Shown: positions 27,584 through 37,160, numbered from the stretch's first letter. The stretch: DNA of 64,000 nt from Paucimonas lemoignei (GCA_900475325.1 LS483371.1:4836001-4900000); one strand, 5' to 3'. Program-made: numbers and translations. The notes: a model not told the origin generated them from the sequence alone.

Positions 27584-27703
27584 AGCAGTAGCAACGCCCC
27601 TCCCACCGGGTAACGCTCCCACGGGCCGGTGGTAGTCTTTGGGTATTATGTGTCTGCCTGACCTATTTTGCGGGCACTCGATGGGTTGGGTGGACTCAGA
27701 ACC

Positions 27704-27795
27704 TGTGGGAGCGAATTCATTCGCGAAGGGGCCAGTACATCCGATGGATATCCGCGAGATGCAATACCGTATTCGCGAATGAATTCGCTCCCACA
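27704..27795. repeat. Inverted REP pair, GTGGGAGCGAATTC family
   Basis: Intact arms between the dehydrogenase and rsmC, only about 65 bases before the rsmC start. Confidence 0.9.
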
Positions 27796-27859
27796 GTTCC
27801 TCACAACGCCGACTAGCTCCTCAAACTGTTAGACTCCGCGCTTTTTCGAGGAGCCCGCA

Positions 27860-28858
27860 ATGGACCCGCGCAGTGAAGTGTTACTCCGTCAGGCCGAATT
27901 GTTTCAGGGCTCGTTGCTGTTGGCGGGTTTGCCCGCCGACGATTTACTCGGGCGTTTGCCGCAAGCCCATGGCTGGTGTTGGCATGCAGGCGATCAAGCG
28001 GCTTTGGATACGCGTTTCGAAGGCCGCAGCCATTTTGGCGTGAGCGTTCCGGAACAGCCTTTCGACGCCGCCGTAGTGTTCCTGCCCAAGGCTCGCGAAC
28101 TGACTAACTACCTGCTGAACGCGCTGGCCTCGCGCCTGCCCGGTCGCGAATTATTTCTGGTGGGTGAAAAACGCAGCGGTATCGAAGCCGCCGCCAAACA
28201 ACTGAGCCCGTTCGGCCGCGCCCGCAAGCTGGACAGCGCTCGGCATTGCCAGCTCTGGCAGGTGACTGTCGAGGAAGCACCGCAAGCGGTCACTCTTGAA
28301 AGCCTCGCTCAGCACTACGAAGTCGAGATGGAAGACGGCCCGCTCAAGGTCGTCAGCCTGCCGGGCGTGTTCAGCCAGGGTCGTCTGGATCGTGGTTCGG
28401 CGTTGTTACTGGAGAATATCGACAAGCTGCCCAGCGGCAACCTGCTGGATTTCGGCTGCGGTGCCGGGGTGCTGGGCGCTGCGGTCAAACGTCGCTACCC
28501 GCATAACAACGTGATCATGCTCGACGTGGATGCCTTCGCCACCGCCAGTACCCGCCTGACCCTGGCTGCCAATGGCCTGGAAGCCGAAGTATTGACCGGC
28601 GATGGCATCGACGCCGCGCCCATGGGGCTGAGCACGATTTTAAGCAATCCGCCGTTCCATGTCGGCGTGCATACCGATTACCAGGCAACCGAAAACTTGC
28701 TGAGAAAAGCACGCCAACATCTTAAATCAGGCGGGGAACTGCGGCTTGTCGCCAATGCCTTCCTGAAATACCAGCCGATCATCGAGGAGCATTTCGGCGT
28801 CTGCGCGCTCAAGGCACAAGGGAACGGTTTTCGCATCTACCGCGCCAAACGAGCGTGA
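27860..28858 (+). CDS. rsmC: 16S rRNA m2G1207 methyltransferase RsmC
   Basis: 332 aa made of two related methyltransferase domains. The N-terminal one is degenerate; the C-terminal one (from about residue 170) has the AdoMet motif [17 protein letters not shown], acidic [10 protein letters not shown] and the catalytic NPPFHVG. It methylates G1207 of 16S rRNA in the 30S subunit. GAGGAG lies six bases before the start. The downstream riboswitch shows that the next gene is separately regulated. Confidence 0.95.
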   Translation: MDPRSEVLLRQAELFQGSLLLAGLPADDLLGRLPQAHGWCWHAGDQAALDTRFEGRSHFGVSVPEQPFDAAVVFLPKARELTNYLLNALASRLPGRELFLVGEKRSGIEAAAKQLSPFGRARKLDSARHCQLWQVTVEEAPQAVTLESLAQHYEVEMEDGPLKVVSLPGVFSQGRLDRGSALLLENIDKLPSGNLLDFGCGAGVLGAAVKRRYPHNNVIMLDVDAFATASTRLTLAANGLEAEVLTGDGIDAAPMGLSTILSNPPFHVGVHTDYQATENLLRKARQHLKSGGELRLVANAFLKYQPIIEEHFGVCALKAQGNGFRIYRAKRA

Positions 28859-28909
28859 AAATAAGCGCTTGCCGAAAGCGTTTCGCGTAGGCAGAATCCG
28901 CTCCGTCCT

Positions 28910-29100
28910 AGGGGAGTAGTCTCCCACGAGCGCCATGCTCGTCCGGTACGCATCAACATACTTGGTCCTCAGACCATGGTGCGTACGACCCCGAATCCGC
29001 TCAGACGGATCGGTGGTTTGACAAGACCTATGACACGAACACCTTACCCGGGGCGGGGAGGTTGTACGTGTCATAGCCGTGTCGACCCGCCCCTTAGGAA
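28910..29100 (+). promoter_or_regulatory. yybP-ykoY manganese riboswitch
   Basis: Conserved elements visible are GGGGAGTAGTC at 28911, CATCAACATACTTGG at 28951 and the ACAAGACC element at 29021. The layout matches the E. coli alx/mntP type yybP-ykoY aptamer. It lies directly upstream of a GDT1/UPF0016 transporter, a known partner class. Two alternative helices are visible. The 9-bp pairing 29029-29037/29067-29075 encloses 29050-29057. That segment could otherwise pair perfectly (GGGGCGGG/CCCGCCCC) with 29086-29093 next to the ribosome site AGGA at 29096. The two are mutually exclusive without a pseudoknot, a plausible translation switch. Confidence 0.9.
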
Positions 29101-29106
29101 AACCTG

Positions 29107-29691
29107 ATGCTGGAATCCCTGTTGGTCCCCACCGCTGTCGTCGCGCTTGCCGAAATCGGTGACAAGACCCAACTGCTCGCGCTCATCCTGGCCGCTCGCT
29201 TTCGCAAGCCCTGGCCGATCATCGCCGGTATCGTGGCCGCAACCCTGGCCAACCATGCCGCCGCCGGAGCCGTTGGGGCCTGGTTCGGCAGCTTCTTCTC
29301 TGATGCCACGCTGCACTGGATCCTTGCCGCAAGCTTTGCTGCCACCGCGCTCTGGACGTTGGTGCCCGACAAAATGGACGACGACGAGGCCAGCACCGCG
29401 CGCAAATTCGGCCCGTTCATGACCACGCTGATCGCCTTCTTCATCGCCGAAATCGGCGACAAGACGCAAATCGCGACGGTGATGCTGGCCGCGCAATATT
29501 CGTATCTATGGCTGGTGATTCTGGGCACCACGCTGGGCATGTTGATCGCCAACGTGCCGGTGGTACTGGCGGGCAACTTCGCCGCAGAGAAACTACCGCT
29601 GACCCTGATCCGCCGCCTGGCCGCGAGCGCGTTTTTCGTGCTGGCGCTGGTGGCGGTGTACAAGGCGATGCAGGTGAGTGGTTGGGTGTAG
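29107..29691 (+). CDS. GDT1/UPF0016 (TMEM165) family manganese exporter
   Basis: 194 aa with six membrane segments in two repeats. Each repeat carries the E-x-G-D-K-T signature (ALAEIGDKTQLLAL and FIAEIGDKTQIATV), the cation-binding motif of the family. Bacterial members such as MneA of Vibrio export Mn2+. The upstream yybP-ykoY riboswitch, which senses Mn2+, supports that substrate. RBS TTAGGAAAACCTG. Length matches the bacterial family. Confidence 0.93.
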   Translation: MLESLLVPTAVVALAEIGDKTQLLALILAARFRKPWPIIAGIVAATLANHAAAGAVGAWFGSFFSDATLHWILAASFAATALWTLVPDKMDDDEASTARKFGPFMTTLIAFFIAEIGDKTQIATVMLAAQYSYLWLVILGTTLGMLIANVPVVLAGNFAAEKLPLTLIRRLAASAFFVLALVAVYKAMQVSGWV

Positions 29692-29711
29692 CACGGTCGA
29701 TGTAGTTTAAC

Positions 29712-29803
29712 TGTGGGAGCGAATTCATTCGCGAAAGCGGTGTATCAAACGACGCATATGCATCGAATGCACTGGCCTCTTCGCGAATGAATTCGCTCCC
29801 ACA
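29712..29803. repeat. Inverted REP pair, GTGGGAGCGAATTC family
   Basis: Intact arms, between the convergent Mn exporter and M48 protease genes. Confidence 0.9.
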
Positions 29804-29821
29804 GGTCATCTATTCACAGTT

Positions 29822-30637
29822 TTATTTCTTCGCAGCCTGATACAACGGCATCACCTTGGGAATCGCCGCCTGCAGCGCAGCGATACGATTTTGCGAAGCC
29901 GGGTGAGTGCTCATGAATTCCGGTTGAGAGCCACCAGAATTCTGGGTCATTTTCTGCCACAGAGTGATGGCCGCATTCGGGTTGTAGCCCGCACGTGCTG
30001 CCAGCTCCAGGCCGAGCAGATCAGCTTCGTTCTCGTTACCACGGCTGTTGGGCAAGGTCAGGCTGTAATTGACCACCGTGTCGGCCAGCGCCAGGCTGTC
30101 CTGCCCCAGGCCCAGAATTGCCCCGGCGCCTTGTTTGGCCATGGCGACGCCATAAGCCTTGGACATCGCCTCGCGGCCGTGCTCGCGCAGGGCGTGGGCG
30201 ATTTCATGGCCCATGACCGCGGCGATTTCATCGTCTGTCAGCTTCAGTTTTTCGATCAGGCCGGTGTAGAAAATGATCTTGCCGCCAGGTCCGCAGTTGG
30301 CGTTCAGCTCATCGCTTTTGATCAGGTTCACTTCCCACTGCCATTGCGCCGAGTCCGGTCGCAATTTCGGCGCCTGCGCGATCAGCCGATCGGCAATCGC
30401 GTGCACACGCTTGGCATCGGCACTGGTGGTGTCGAGCACGCCTTTACTGGACGCCTCGCCCACTGTTTCCTTGTAAGACGTGGCGTACATCTGATTGACC
30501 TCATCGGTCGACAGCATGCTGAACATGTATTGCTTGCGCTCGACCCCGACCGAGTCGCCACTGGTGGTGTTCACGGTCTGGCAGCCGCTGAGCAGTAACG
30601 CAGCACTTAAAGCACAGTAAGCAAAACTCTGACGCAT
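29822..30637 (-). CDS. M48-family zinc metalloprotease lipoprotein (LoiP/YggG-like)
   Basis: 271 aa from ATG 30637 (AGGGAGA upstream). A lipoprotein signal ends ALLLSGC. The zinc motif HEIAHALREHG (HExxH) and the downstream ligand NENEADLLGLELAA identify an M48 protease. The enzyme is expected at the outer membrane facing the periplasm, clearing damaged envelope proteins as LoiP does. The C-terminal STHPASQNRI is typical. Convergent with the manganese exporter. Confidence 0.93.
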   Translation of the reverse strand: MRQSFAYCALSAALLLSGCQTVNTTSGDSVGVERKQYMFSMLSTDEVNQMYATSYKETVGEASSKGVLDTTSADAKRVHAIADRLIAQAPKLRPDSAQWQWEVNLIKSDELNANCGPGGKIIFYTGLIEKLKLTDDEIAAVMGHEIAHALREHGREAMSKAYGVAMAKQGAGAILGLGQDSLALADTVVNYSLTLPNSRGNENEADLLGLELAARAGYNPNAAITLWQKMTQNSGGSQPEFMSTHPASQNRIAALQAAIPKVMPLYQAAKK

Positions 30638-30804
30638 GGTGGATCTCCCTTTAAACATGGCGATCATCCTAGGGGGTGAAAGCGTTATGCGCCAGACACT
30701 GGCCGATAGCAGCGTTTGTCAGCCTGGCCACCGAATGGTTCCAATCTCGACACATATCCAATGACGACCTTTTGAGCGCTTTCGCGACCATTTGGATGGA
30801 TGGT

Positions 30805-30832
30805 TAACAGTTCAGGAGCTCTCGGCCGATAG
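30805..30832 (+). promoter_or_regulatory. Possible sigma-28 (FliA) promoter of the chemoreceptor gene
   Basis: TTAAC at 30804-30808 followed after 16 bases by GCCGATAG (30825-30832), close to the FliA consensus TAAA-N15-GCCGATAA, 37 bases before the start. Spacing is one base long, hence the caution. Confidence 0.45.
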
Positions 30833-30868
30833 CCTCTCATAGCCGCACCACCTTCCTTCGGAGCTCCT

Positions 30869-33010
30869 ATGAAGTTCAAGTCGATCCAGTTTTCAATCGC
30901 TGCATTGGCGGGAGCTATCGTGCTTTCGGTGGTCGCCGCCCTCGTGCTGTACTCGCTGTTCGCGGGCGAGCGGACCCAAAGCCTGGTGGATCAGCGCACC
31001 CAGGCCCAGTTTGAAAAAACCATGCAACAGCGCTTGAGTGCCCTGGCCCAAACCCAGGCCAGCGAAATCAAACGCGAGCTGGAAAACCCGTTGCTGATCG
31101 GTGCGGGCCTGGCGACAACCAACGCCCTGCTGGGCATCAACGATGCTCAGGGCCAGGCACAGCTCACGATCAGCCGCGAGCAGATGCTCAACCTGCTGCG
31201 CAATACCCTTGAACAGAATCCCAAAGTCCTCGGCGCCTACATTGGCTGGGAGCCCAACGCCCTGGATCGCAATGACGCAGCTTACAGCGGCGTGACCGGC
31301 AAAGGCGTCGACCCCAAGAATGGGCGCTTCATGCCCTGGTGGTACCGCAATAACGACGGCACCCTGACCCTGGAAAAGCTCGCCAGCCTGGAAGACCAGA
31401 CCCGGCTCTCCACCGGTGTGCGCGCCAGCGAGTATTACATCTGCTCAAAAGAGACCAAAAAACCCTGCGTCATCGACCCGGCGCCCTACCCGCTCGGCGG
31501 GAAAGTGGTGATGCTCTCTTCGTTCATCACGCCGATCATGGTTAACGGCACGTTTCAGGGCATCGTCGGTGCCGACCTCTCGGTCAACTTCATTCAGGAC
31601 ATGCTGGTTGCCGCCGACAAAAAGCTCTACGACGGCGCAGGTGAAATGGCCCTGATCGCCACCAATGGCGGGCTGGTGGCCTACACCAAAGATCCGGGCA
31701 AGCTGGGCCAGCAAGCCAACACGATTCTGGATGCCAACGAAGTCGCCAACCTGAGCAAGATCAGCCTGGGCGAAGTTCGCTACGACGTCGACGAGGAGCA
31801 TGGGCACATCGAGGTGTACATGCCGTTTGGCATCGGTACCACCGACGCCCGCTGGACCTTGATGATTCAATTGCCACTGACCGCCGTCATGGCCGACCTG
31901 AACAAACTGCAAAGTGATCTGGAGGCCCAGCGCCACACCGACATTATCGGCATGACCGTGGTCGGGCTGATCATCGCCGCACTGGGCTTGCTGGTGATCT
32001 GGCTGGTGGCTCGTGGCATTGCCAGCCCGCTCAAACAAATGGTGTTGATGCTCGATGACATCGCTCAGGGTGAAGGCGACCTGACCAAACGCCTGACCAG
32101 CGACCGCGCCGATGAAGTCGGTCAGATTGCCACGCGCTTCAATACCTTCCTGAGCAAGCTGCAGGCCATGATCAGCCAGGTAGTAATGTCTGTGCAGAAG
32201 GTCAGCGACTCTTCAGAACACACCGCCGATATTGCGATTCGCACCAATCAGGGCGTGCACCGGCAGATGTCGGAAATCGAACTGGTGGCCACCGCCGTGC
32301 ATGAGATGACCGCCACGGCCCAGGATGTCGCGCGCAATGCGACCCAGGCGGCACAGGCTGCGCATCACGCCGACGGAGCGGCCAACCAAGGCATGCAGAT
32401 TGTGCAGAACACCTCTGACTCGATCAGCGCACTGGCCTCGGAAATCGGCCGTGCCGTCGGGGTGGTGCAGAGCCTTGCGGCTGACAGCGAGAACATCAAC
32501 GCGATCCTGACCACCATCCGCGGTATCGCTGAACAGACCAATCTGCTGGCCTTGAATGCTGCCATCGAAGCAGCCAGGGCCGGTGAACAAGGTCGAGGTT
32601 TTGCGGTGGTTGCTGATGAAGTACGCAACCTGGCGCAAAAGACTCAGCAGGCGACCCAGGAAATCCAGAGCATGATCCAGCAGCTGCAAAGCGGTACTCG
32701 CCAAGTGGTGCAGGTCATGGAGGACAGTCGCAACAAGACCGAGGAAAGCGTCGGGCACGCTGCCGAAGCCGCGCAGGCACTGCACACCATCACCAAAGCG
32801 GTCTCGGTGATCAACGACATGAACACCCAGATCGCCAGCGCCGCCGAAGAGCAAAGCGCGGTCGCCGAAGACATCAACCGCAACGTCACCAACATCGGCC
32901 AGGTTGCCAGTGAAGTGGCGGGCGGCGCCACCGAGTCCAGCCAGGCCAGCGCCGAACTGACCAAACTGGCTGAGCAGCAGCGGCGGTTGATCAATCAGTT
33001 CAGGGTTTAG
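30869..33010 (+). CDS. Methyl-accepting chemotaxis protein with periplasmic dCache domain
   Basis: 713 aa. TM1 is at about residues 8-30 ([20 protein letters not shown]), a double-Cache ligand domain at about 35-340, TM2 at about 350-375, HAMP to about 430, and a signalling domain to the end. The hairpin tip is [20 protein letters not shown]. Cache receptors bind amino acids, organic acids or polyamines; no D-x-D or other diagnostic motif was identified. No CheR-binding pentapeptide is visible at the terminus. A sigma-28-like promoter is upstream. Confidence 0.94.
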   Translation: MKFKSIQFSIAALAGAIVLSVVAALVLYSLFAGERTQSLVDQRTQAQFEKTMQQRLSALAQTQASEIKRELENPLLIGAGLATTNALLGINDAQGQAQLTISREQMLNLLRNTLEQNPKVLGAYIGWEPNALDRNDAAYSGVTGKGVDPKNGRFMPWWYRNNDGTLTLEKLASLEDQTRLSTGVRASEYYICSKETKKPCVIDPAPYPLGGKVVMLSSFITPIMVNGTFQGIVGADLSVNFIQDMLVAADKKLYDGAGEMALIATNGGLVAYTKDPGKLGQQANTILDANEVANLSKISLGEVRYDVDEEHGHIEVYMPFGIGTTDARWTLMIQLPLTAVMADLNKLQSDLEAQRHTDIIGMTVVGLIIAALGLLVIWLVARGIASPLKQMVLMLDDIAQGEGDLTKRLTSDRADEVGQIATRFNTFLSKLQAMISQVVMSVQKVSDSSEHTADIAIRTNQGVHRQMSEIELVATAVHEMTATAQDVARNATQAAQAAHHADGAANQGMQIVQNTSDSISALASEIGRAVGVVQSLAADSENINAILTTIRGIAEQTNLLALNAAIEAARAGEQGRGFAVVADEVRNLAQKTQQATQEIQSMIQQLQSGTRQVVQVMEDSRNKTEESVGHAAEAAQALHTITKAVSVINDMNTQIASAAEEQSAVAEDINRNVTNIGQVASEVAGGATESSQASAELTKLAEQQRRLINQFRV

Positions 33011-33039
33011 AGCTTCACCCCCTGCTGGAATGCGAACCC

Positions 33040-33131
33040 TGTGGGAGCGAATTCATTCGCGAAGAGGCCGGTACAGCCGATGAAAATGTGTCGGCTGGAC
33101 TGCAGCCTTCGCGAATGAATTCGCTCCCACA
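33040..33131. repeat. Inverted REP pair, GTGGGAGCGAATTC family, tandem copy 1
   Basis: Intact arms with a spacer containing GTACAGCCGATGAAAATGTG. First of two near-identical pairs after the chemoreceptor. Confidence 0.9.
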
Positions 33132-33210
33132 GGAATCCGGGTTTTTTTCAGATACACCAGCGCGCCGTTTTATCGCGAGCAAGCACTGCTCCAACAGGCA
33201 CACCACCGTC

Positions 33211-33302
33211 GGTGGGAGCGAATTCATTCGCGAAGAAGCCAGTACATCCGATAAAAATGTGTTGGCTGGACTGCAGCCTTCGCGAATGAATTCGCTCCCA
33301 CA
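33211..33302. repeat. Inverted REP pair, GTGGGAGCGAATTC family, tandem copy 2
   Basis: Differs from copy 1 by only a few spacer bases (TGTTGGCTGGACTGCAGCC shared), so this is a recent duplication of about 170 bases. A lone half-site of the GTAGGAGCTG type follows at about 33349-33376. Confidence 0.9.
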
Positions 33303-33387
33303 GGAGTCCGGTTTATCAGATACAGCAAGGATGTACCTGATAAACCCAGTTCGCAGCCTTCGGCAGCTCCTACAGGGGTTGGGCCTT

Positions 33388-34017
33388 CTACAACGGCGTC
33401 AGACACTCGGGCGCGTTGAGCTTGGGGTCGTTGATCAGGTTGGCCAGCGGCCGTTCGCGCAAGGCGGTTTGCGGGCTGGCGAGCAGGGCTTGCAAGGTCG
33501 GCAGCGGGGTATCGGCGTTCAGCCAGTCCTTTTGCCCCTGGGCATCAAGGATCAGCGGGCGACGCTGACTGGCAGCCAGTTGCGTCACCACCGCCACACT
33601 CAGCCAGGTATGGCCCTGCACCGGATAGGCTTCCCAGATGGCGGCAAAAAACAGCGCCGAGCCCTCCCCCGGCGTCAGCCAGAACGGCCGTTTACGGGTA
33701 GTGCCGCGCCATTCATAAAAGCCATTGGCGGGCAGCAGGCAGCGACGTAAACGGAACGCGTCACGAAACATCGGCTGCTCGGCAAGGGTTTCGGCCCGGG
33801 CATGGGCAGGCGTGCGAGACAGGTCGGTCAACCAGGGCGGCGTCAGCCCCCAGCGCGCCCTGGCCAGTTCAAGCTCACCTTCGGCGGCCGCACTGGCGCG
33901 CAGCATCAGCACTGAATCAGCGGGCGAAATGTTCCATTGCGGCTGCTGATCTGCCGGAAAACCGGGCAAGGCCGCAAAAGCGGGCGTCCAACGGAACAGC
34001 GCATAACGTCCACACAT
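33388..34017 (-). CDS. SRAP (HMCES/YedK)-family protein with altered active site
   Basis: 209 aa from the ATG at 34017, chosen because SRAP proteins must begin Met-Cys: removal of Met exposes Cys2 (MCGRY) that crosslinks abasic sites. Glu102 in the GFYEW motif is present. The residue expected as Asn in N-A-R-x-E-T is His72 (HARAET). The catalytic His of the H-x-R-M-P motif is missing (AASQRRPLIL, 148-157). It may still form the thiazolidine link but reverse it poorly, or be a divergent paralogue. Length is close to YedK. Convergent with nothing; lies after the REP pairs. Confidence 0.88.
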   Translation of the reverse strand: MCGRYALFRWTPAFAALPGFPADQQPQWNISPADSVLMLRASAAAEGELELARARWGLTPPWLTDLSRTPAHARAETLAEQPMFRDAFRLRRCLLPANGFYEWRGTTRKRPFWLTPGEGSALFFAAIWEAYPVQGHTWLSVAVVTQLAASQRRPLILDAQGQKDWLNADTPLPTLQALLASPQTALRERPLANLINDPKLNAPECLTPL

Positions 34018-34044
34018 GGGGCAATACAACCTTTGAAGCGACGA

Positions 34045-34320
34045 TCAACACACCAGCACGTCGGGAAAATTGTCCGGCTCACTACCGGGCTCTTCACTGA
34101 AGAAGGGCAGCGCGGCATTGTACGCAGTGATCAGCTCCCGCGCCCGCTCCACGTCGTCGTTATCCACACTGACGCCCAGCAGGCCCAGCGCAGGCAGCTC
34201 GCCCAGACCGCCCAGCAAATGCCGACCGGTCACATGGGCCTCTATGCCTTCACTGGCGAGCATGCCTTGCAGCAACTCGGCCTCCATGAGGTTTTCCGGC
34301 TCGTAGACTTTCTGCATCAT
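34045..34320 (-). CDS. DUF2007-type putative signal transducing protein
   Basis: 91 aa. The N-terminal half has the family pattern [28 protein letters not shown] and a small ferredoxin-like fold is expected, ending with [18 protein letters not shown]2007 proteins relate to PII-like folds; the role is unknown. The ATG overlaps the stop of the upstream CPXCG protein as ATGA, so the two are translationally coupled. Confidence 0.85.
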   Translation of the reverse strand: MMQKVYEPENLMEAELLQGMLASEGIEAHVTGRHLLGGLGELPALGLLGVSVDNDDVERARELITAYNAALPFFSEEPGSEPDNFPDVLVC

Positions 34321-34499
34321 TCATTCTCACTGCGCACAGCCAGGTTCCAGTCTTCGCCATCGGTTTGCAGGTCGAACACAATCGGCCGACAGCACACCGG
34401 GCAATCCTCGATGTATTGCTGATCGCCCCCGGACAGATCCAGCACGGCCTCCACTGGCTCGCCGCAATAAGGGCAGTCGTAATCCTGAATTTCCTGCAT
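34317..34499 (-). CDS. CPXCG-motif cysteine-rich protein
   Basis: 60 aa, zinc-ribbon-like. Two cysteine pairs are visible, [20 protein letters not shown] at the N terminus and CPVCCRPIV in the middle, with the family spacer YIEDCPVC. It likely binds one zinc ion. Function is unknown. It leads the two-gene unit with DUF2007 and shares its promoter region with the divergent acyltransferase. Confidence 0.88.
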   Translation of the reverse strand: MQEIQDYDCPYCGEPVEAVLDLSGGDQQYIEDCPVCCRPIVFDLQTDGEDWNLAVRSENE

Positions 34500-34608
34500 C
34501 GCGGTCTCCGGGGTGAGTTGTGCGTATAATCGCGCTCTTTGCAGATGGAGTCTGGACGCATTTCCCAGACCCTCCCTAACTATTTTTCACCCCCTACAAG
34601 AGAGCATG

Positions 34609-35772
34609 ATGGGCGAATTTGATGCCATCCGACCTTACAACGACGCTGAAGTCTCAGCGGTGCTTGCACGCCTGCTCAGCGACAAAGAGTTTCTCTCGAT
34701 CCTGACCCGCTTCCGCTTCCCGCGCCTGGCTGGCGCCTTGGGCTGGGCCTTGCAGCCTGTCATTGCGCGCAAGCTGCGCCGCCAATTCATCGGCATCAAC
34801 TCGGTTGCCACGCTGCAGGACAAGGTCGAATACTACGTCGACCACACTATCGAACGCGCCACCGACGGTGTGACCTACACCGGTGTCGAGCAGTTCAAAT
34901 CCGGCAGCGCCTATCTGTTTCTGGCCAACCATCGCGATATCGTCATGGACCCGGCCTTCGTGAATTACGCCGTTTATCACGCCGGTTTGCCGACGCCGCG
35001 TATCGCCATTGGCGACAATCTGCTGCAAAAGCCCTTCGTCAGCGATCTGATGCGCCTGAACAAGAGCTTCATCGTGCACCGCTCCATCATCGGACGTAGG
35101 GAAAAGATGGCGGCTTATCAGCTGCTGTCGGCGTACATCAACCATTCGATTCGCAACGATTGCCAGTCGATCTGGATCGCCCAGGCCGAGGGGCGCGCCA
35201 AGGACGGGGATGACCGCACCGAGTCGGCGATCCTGAAAATGTTCCACATGAGCCGCAAGGAAGAGCCTTTCGCCGAGGTGATTCGCTCGCTGAACCTGAC
35301 GCCCGTGTCGATCAGCTACGAGTACGACCCGTGCGACCATGCCAAGGCCCGCGAGCTGTATATCCGCGCCACCACCGGCAGCTACGCCAAGGCACCGGGC
35401 GAAGATGACGTGAGCATCGCGCTGGGTATCACTGGCTATAAAGGCCGCGTACACGTGAACTTCGCGCCGCCTATTACTGAGCTGTTCGAAGACACCAAGG
35501 CGCTGGCTATCGAGATGGACCGGCAGATTCTCGGCGGTTATCGACTGTTCCCTGTGCATTACCTGGCTTATGCGCAGTGGGCGGACGCGGAACCCACGCT
35601 TGACGTGCCGCTGGCCAAGGACGTGTTCCCGGCCCAGGAGCTGGCCAAGGCTCAGGAAGAATGGCAGCGCCGTCTTGACGAGTGCCCGGCAGAACATCGC
35701 CCGTATCTGGTTTTGCAGTACGCGATGCCGGTGCGCAATCAGTACCGGGTAAAGGCTGGCATCCCGCTCTGA
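34609..35772 (+). CDS. Glycerol-3-phosphate/lysophospholipid acyltransferase family protein
   Basis: 387 aa. The start is the second of two adjacent ATGs (34606 and 34609), chosen for spacing to AAGAGAG. Acyltransferase box I is FLANHRDIVMDPAFVNYAVY, with NKSFIVHRS and IAQAEGRAKDG as later boxes. It is longer than PlsC and resembles the PlsB catalytic domain and eukaryote-like acyltransferases. It should act on phospholipid or related acyl acceptors at the inner membrane. A strong terminator follows. Confidence 0.85.
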   Translation: MGEFDAIRPYNDAEVSAVLARLLSDKEFLSILTRFRFPRLAGALGWALQPVIARKLRRQFIGINSVATLQDKVEYYVDHTIERATDGVTYTGVEQFKSGSAYLFLANHRDIVMDPAFVNYAVYHAGLPTPRIAIGDNLLQKPFVSDLMRLNKSFIVHRSIIGRREKMAAYQLLSAYINHSIRNDCQSIWIAQAEGRAKDGDDRTESAILKMFHMSRKEEPFAEVIRSLNLTPVSISYEYDPCDHAKARELYIRATTGSYAKAPGEDDVSIALGITGYKGRVHVNFAPPITELFEDTKALAIEMDRQILGGYRLFPVHYLAYAQWADAEPTLDVPLAKDVFPAQELAKAQEEWQRRLDECPAEHRPYLVLQYAMPVRNQYRVKAGIPL

Positions 35773-35787
35773 CCGTGACATCAATGC

Positions 35788-35820
35788 AAAAAAAGGCGCT
35801 CGTTGATGAGCGCCTTTTTT
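35788..35820 (+). terminator. Rho-independent terminator of the acyltransferase
   Basis: AGGCGCTC/GAGCGCCT stem, GTTGAT loop, then TTTTTT. Confidence 0.9.
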
Positions 35821-35917
35821 GTCTGACAATTTTCCGTGCCGTCACTTAAACGTAACCTGATAAGGGCACTGTATGGCTCCTTCGAGGCACGACCTCGACC
35901 CCCTCTTGGAGCTTGTC

Positions 35918-36124
35918 ATGCTGCATGCAAACAATCAGGACCGCCTCTATCTGATCGCCCCCAGCGACGAGCAGGAAGACTTGATCAATGGCCTGGCGTT
36001 CAACGTGCAGGACCGCCACTGGCTGGTCTATTGCGCCCTGGGCGGTCACCAACACCACGACCTGCCAGACATGGACCTGCATACCGGGTTCAGTTTTCTG
36101 GAGTTTTATCAGCAGGCGGCTTGA
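35918..36124 (+). CDS. Small conserved Pseudomonas protein, function unknown
   Basis: 68 aa from ATG 35918, which has GGAG seven bases upstream; the frame opens earlier but without a good start. No domain is recognised. The middle is NVQDRHWLVYCALGGHQHHD, a histidine-rich acidic stretch (HQHHDLPDMDLH). No signal peptide or membrane segment. Codon use fits the neighbourhood, so the frame is believed real. Confidence 0.6.
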   Translation: MLHANNQDRLYLIAPSDEQEDLINGLAFNVQDRHWLVYCALGGHQHHDLPDMDLHTGFSFLEFYQQAA

Positions 36125-36160
36125 ACGGTCGTTGACTTCATTGATGGGCGCATTCCCTTC

Positions 36161-36269
36161 TGTGGGAGCGAGCTTGCTCGCGAAGAGGCCGGGACATTGG
36201 CATATATTTCTGAACGAAGGAACATTGCATTCGCGAGCAAGGTGGAGCGCCACCCCGGTCGCTCCCACA
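36161..36269. repeat. Composite REP pair (short GCGAGCTTGC arm, long GTGGCG...GGTCGC arm)
   Basis: The left arm is GTGGGAGCGAGCTTGCTCGC. The right arm instead ends GCGAGCAAGGTGGAGCGCCA-CCCCGGTCGCTCCCAC, carrying about 17 extra bases relative to a symmetric REP. The same asymmetry recurs at 44209. Confidence 0.88.
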
Positions 36270-36351
36270 GGTCCTGTGTTTGCTGCGCGACAGCGCGGCG
36301 TCTGGACGACGGGGGATCCCCCACAGAAAACCAACCATCGCCAACACCCAC

Positions 36352-36390
36352 AAAAAAGCCCGGCTTCTCTCACGAGAACCGGGCTTTTTT
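36352..36390 (-). terminator. Rho-independent terminator of the YajG-like gene
   Basis: AAAAAAGCCCGG/CCGGGCTTTTTT stem extended by TTCTC/GAGAA, directly after the lipoprotein stop on the minus strand. Confidence 0.9.
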
Positions 36391-36403
36391 CAGCACCGCT
36401 GTA

Positions 36404-36985
36404 TTACTGGGCGAGCGTTCTGCCGATGGTCTGATCCTGGAACAGACGGGTCAGCGCATCACTCAGCACGTCGCTCACCAGACGGGTATTGGTTTCCTGA
36501 TTGGGCGCCATGCCGAAGCGCTGGTCCAGCGAGGCGGCGTAACGACCCGAGTAGCTGCGACCGTTGTTCTGCACGTCAGCACGGAACGTCGAGCTGATAG
36601 TAGCCTCGGTTACGTACAGGCCTTCTTTGGGCGACTGATATTTCAGATCAGCCAGGGTCACGGTCAACGTCGGACCGCTGCCGCTGGACGAAGGCGTAAA
36701 ACCGAGCAGACGCACGGCCGCTTCAGCCTGGGCCTGCAATTTTGGCAATACGTCGGCGCTGGCAACGCTCACTGCGCTGGTTTCCGGATACATGCCACCG
36801 CGAGTGCCCAGCGTCGGGCCAGGACGGCCGTCGACCACGCGCACCACTACCGGCTGTCCACGCCCGACAGCAGCGAGCTGGGCGTTCAGCTTGGGTTGCG
36901 GACTCAGTTGTTGCGGGCTGTGGGCACAGCCGACCAGCGTCAGGCTACTAACAGCCAGCAAACCAAACAAAATGCGACGCAGCAT
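36404..36985 (-). CDS. YajG-family lipoprotein
   Basis: 193 aa. The ATG at 36985 is preferred over 36991 because GGAG is then eight bases away. The signal ends SLTLVGC (lipoprotein). YajG-type blocks are VRVVDGRPGPTLGTRGG and GLYVTEATISSTFRADV. Outer-membrane lipoprotein of unknown function; in E. coli yajG sits with ampG, which is not the case here. Divergent from the 77-aa gene. Confidence 0.88.
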   Translation of the reverse strand: MLRRILFGLLAVSSLTLVGCAHSPQQLSPQPKLNAQLAAVGRGQPVVVRVVDGRPGPTLGTRGGMYPETSAVSVASADVLPKLQAQAEAAVRLLGFTPSSSGSGPTLTVTLADLKYQSPKEGLYVTEATISSTFRADVQNNGRSYSGRYAASLDQRFGMAPNQETNTRLVSDVLSDALTRLFQDQTIGRTLAQ

Positions 36986-37160
36986 GCTCATTTCTCCGTG
37001 GGCCAGGCACAAAATATGCCGCAGTATAGCGGCCTCCAGCCACCGCCAACCAGTTGAAAATCGGACCATTGCGCACGTGCAATGGTTCAGCAACCCAGCC
37101 GTCATCACGATGTCACGTGAGTCTTGCAAGCTTGTGCTCATCCCCACAGGAGCAGCCCCG

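Noticed and set aside
33088..33750. Plus-strand 220-aa frame across two REP pairs and the SRAP gene
   Set aside because: Its first half is REP palindrome sequence and its second half is antisense to the SRAP gene.
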